Assembly (NCBI GenBank): GCA_007121485.1
Contig: SKKM01000183.1
Location: 1-6,731 of the forward strand
Reading direction: 5' to 3'
Length of the DNA stretch: 6,731 bases
DNA from: Wenzhouxiangella sp.
Lineage (GTDB): Bacteria; Pseudomonadota; Gammaproteobacteria; Xanthomonadales; Wenzhouxiangellaceae
Shown here in pieces: positions 6,026 to 6,731 of the stretch. The notes beneath the pieces were generated by a model. The model was not told the DNA's origin, made no database searches, and was given only the letters and a program-made list of their open reading frames with translations. Every line of letters starts with the position of its first letter. Position 1 is the stretch's first letter. A program made the translations under genes and the position numbers.

Positions 6026-6731
6026 TAGCCGAGCGGCAGTCCGGCCTGCGGGGTAAAGCCGTAAAGTTCTTCGTCCGGCAGGGCGACCTTGACGATATCG
6101 CGCACTGCCAGCAGTTTTTCCAGGTCAATGCCCGTGCTGATGCCCATGCTGTCGAGCATGAAAACGAGATCTTCGGTGACGATATTGCCGCTCGCACCCG
6201 GCGCAAACGGGCAGCCACCGATACCGCCCAGCGAGGAATCCAGAGTCGTGATCCCCTCTTCCAGGGCGGCCAAGGCGTTGGCCAGTCCCAAGCCGCGGGT
6301 ATTGTGCAGGTGGACGCCGGTCAGTCGTTCCGCCCCGACTTCAGCCCGCACCAGTCGAACCAGACGCTTGACCTGGGCCGGGTTGGCGTAGCCGGTAGTG
6401 TCCGACAACCCGACCTCGGCGCAACCGGCCGCGATCAGGCTGGCGGCCAGGCGAACCACCTGATCCTCGGCCACCGCGCCTTCCAGGGTGCAGCCAAAAG
6501 CGGTAGCCAGACCGGCCTCGAAATGGGGCCGTTGATCGGCCGGCAGACTGGCGACCAGTTCGGCAATAGCGCGTACTTCGACCAGCACCTGCTCATGCGT
6601 GCGGCGCAGGTTTTTCAGGCTGTGGGTCTCGCTGACCGACAGCGGCAGCGAAATCTTGTGTGCCCCGGCCGCAATGGCGTTGCGCGCGCCGATCAGGTTG
6701 GGCACCAGCGCCGCGACGGTTAGCCCGGCGA
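5977..6731 (-). CDS. Hydroxymethylglutaryl-CoA lyase family protein (5' end outside window)
   Basis: The C-terminal 251 codons are present; the frame stays open to the right edge, where the sequence (LVPNLIGARNA) is internal to the family. HMG-CoA lyases split HMG-CoA into acetyl-CoA and acetoacetate in leucine or mevalonate breakdown, using a divalent metal in a TIM barrel. Visible hallmarks are SDTTG (6391-6405), the HLH metal-binding pair (codons at 6310-6312 and 6304-6306), and GGCPFAPGASGN with the catalytic-loop Cys (6211-6213) and metal-ligand Asn (6184-6186), then TEDL. The N-terminal DGLQ-type motif, with another metal ligand, should lie off the window. The C-terminus ends in GFTPQAGLPLGYQ, the usual family end, followed by about 14 extra residues. 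Those extra codons overlap the convergent VOC-fold gene by 49 nt. Related 4-carbon acyl-CoA lyases cannot be excluded. It may belong to a separate leucine/acyl-CoA operon read towards the VOC gene. Confidence 0.93.
   Translation of the reverse strand, partial: AGLTVAALVPNLIGARNAIAAGAHKISLPLSVSETHSLKNLRRTHEQVLVEVRAIAELVASLPADQRPHFEAGLATAFGCTLEGAVAEDQVVRLAASLIAAGCAEVGLSDTTGYANPAQVKRLVRLVRAEVGAERLTGVHLHNTRGLGLANALAALEEGITTLDSSLGGIGGCPFAPGASGNIVTEDLVFMLDSMGISTGIDLEKLLAVRDIVKVALPDEELYGFTPQAGLPLGYQRGWGLGAATSSSHS

Noticed and set aside
5983..6723. Plus-strand open frame of 246 codons opposite the HMG-CoA lyase-like gene
   Set aside because: The minus strand encodes HLH and GGCPFAPGASGN hallmarks; the plus frame is their antisense shadow.
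4353..6731. Leucine-degradation (liu) cluster, with the crotonase as methylglutaconyl-CoA hydratase and the lyase as its partner
   Set aside because: The crotonase lacks the Glu and the loop of that hydratase, the two genes are separated by an opposite-strand gene, and no carboxylase or isovaleryl-CoA dehydrogenase gene is in view. The lyase alone could still serve that pathway.

Overview
The window is GC-rich DNA with tightly packed, overlapping genes, Shine-Dalgarno sites, a Sec signal peptide, a lipoprotein signal and a Rho-independent terminator. This fits a high-GC proteobacterium. A gammaproteobacterium is my guess, but nothing here fixes the taxon. I see no rRNA, tRNA, CRISPR array, insertion sequence or phage gene.

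Most of the window is one minus-strand operon read from right to left. A sigma70-like promoter (TTGGTC, 17 nt, TATAAT; 5175-5203) precedes five genes: a crotonase/enoyl-CoA hydratase family protein (4353-5144), a nitrilase-superfamily protein (3213-4259), an NAD(P)-dependent aldehyde dehydrogenase (1799-3220), a secreted LolA-like periplasmic protein (1056-1802), and a lipoprotein with a methyltransferase-like fold (83-1036). The operon ends at a strong hairpin plus T-tract terminator (1-39). Junctions are an 8-nt overlap, a 4-nt ATGA overlap and a 19-nt gap. The exception is a 93-nt gap between the first two genes, which holds a possible 19-codon ORF with a good Shine-Dalgarno site.

To the right, a plus-strand gene for a tandem glyoxalase/VOC-fold protein (5180-6025) starts only 35 nt from the crotonase start, so the two divergent units share a compressed control region. 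Its 3' end overlaps by 49 nt the convergent end of an HMG-CoA lyase-family gene (5977-6731), whose 5' end lies beyond the right edge.

The most unusual point is that two of the operon's enzyme-like proteins lack the textbook catalytic residues of their families. The nitrilase homologue appears to have Arg and Ser where Lys and Cys are expected. The crotonase has Gly and Pro at the two hydratase glutamate positions. The last gene places a SAM-methyltransferase-like domain outside the cytoplasm. The aldehyde dehydrogenase, by contrast, looks fully competent. A pathway involving acyl-CoA, aldehyde and possibly amide or lipid-like substrates is plausible, but the substrate cannot be read from the sequence.
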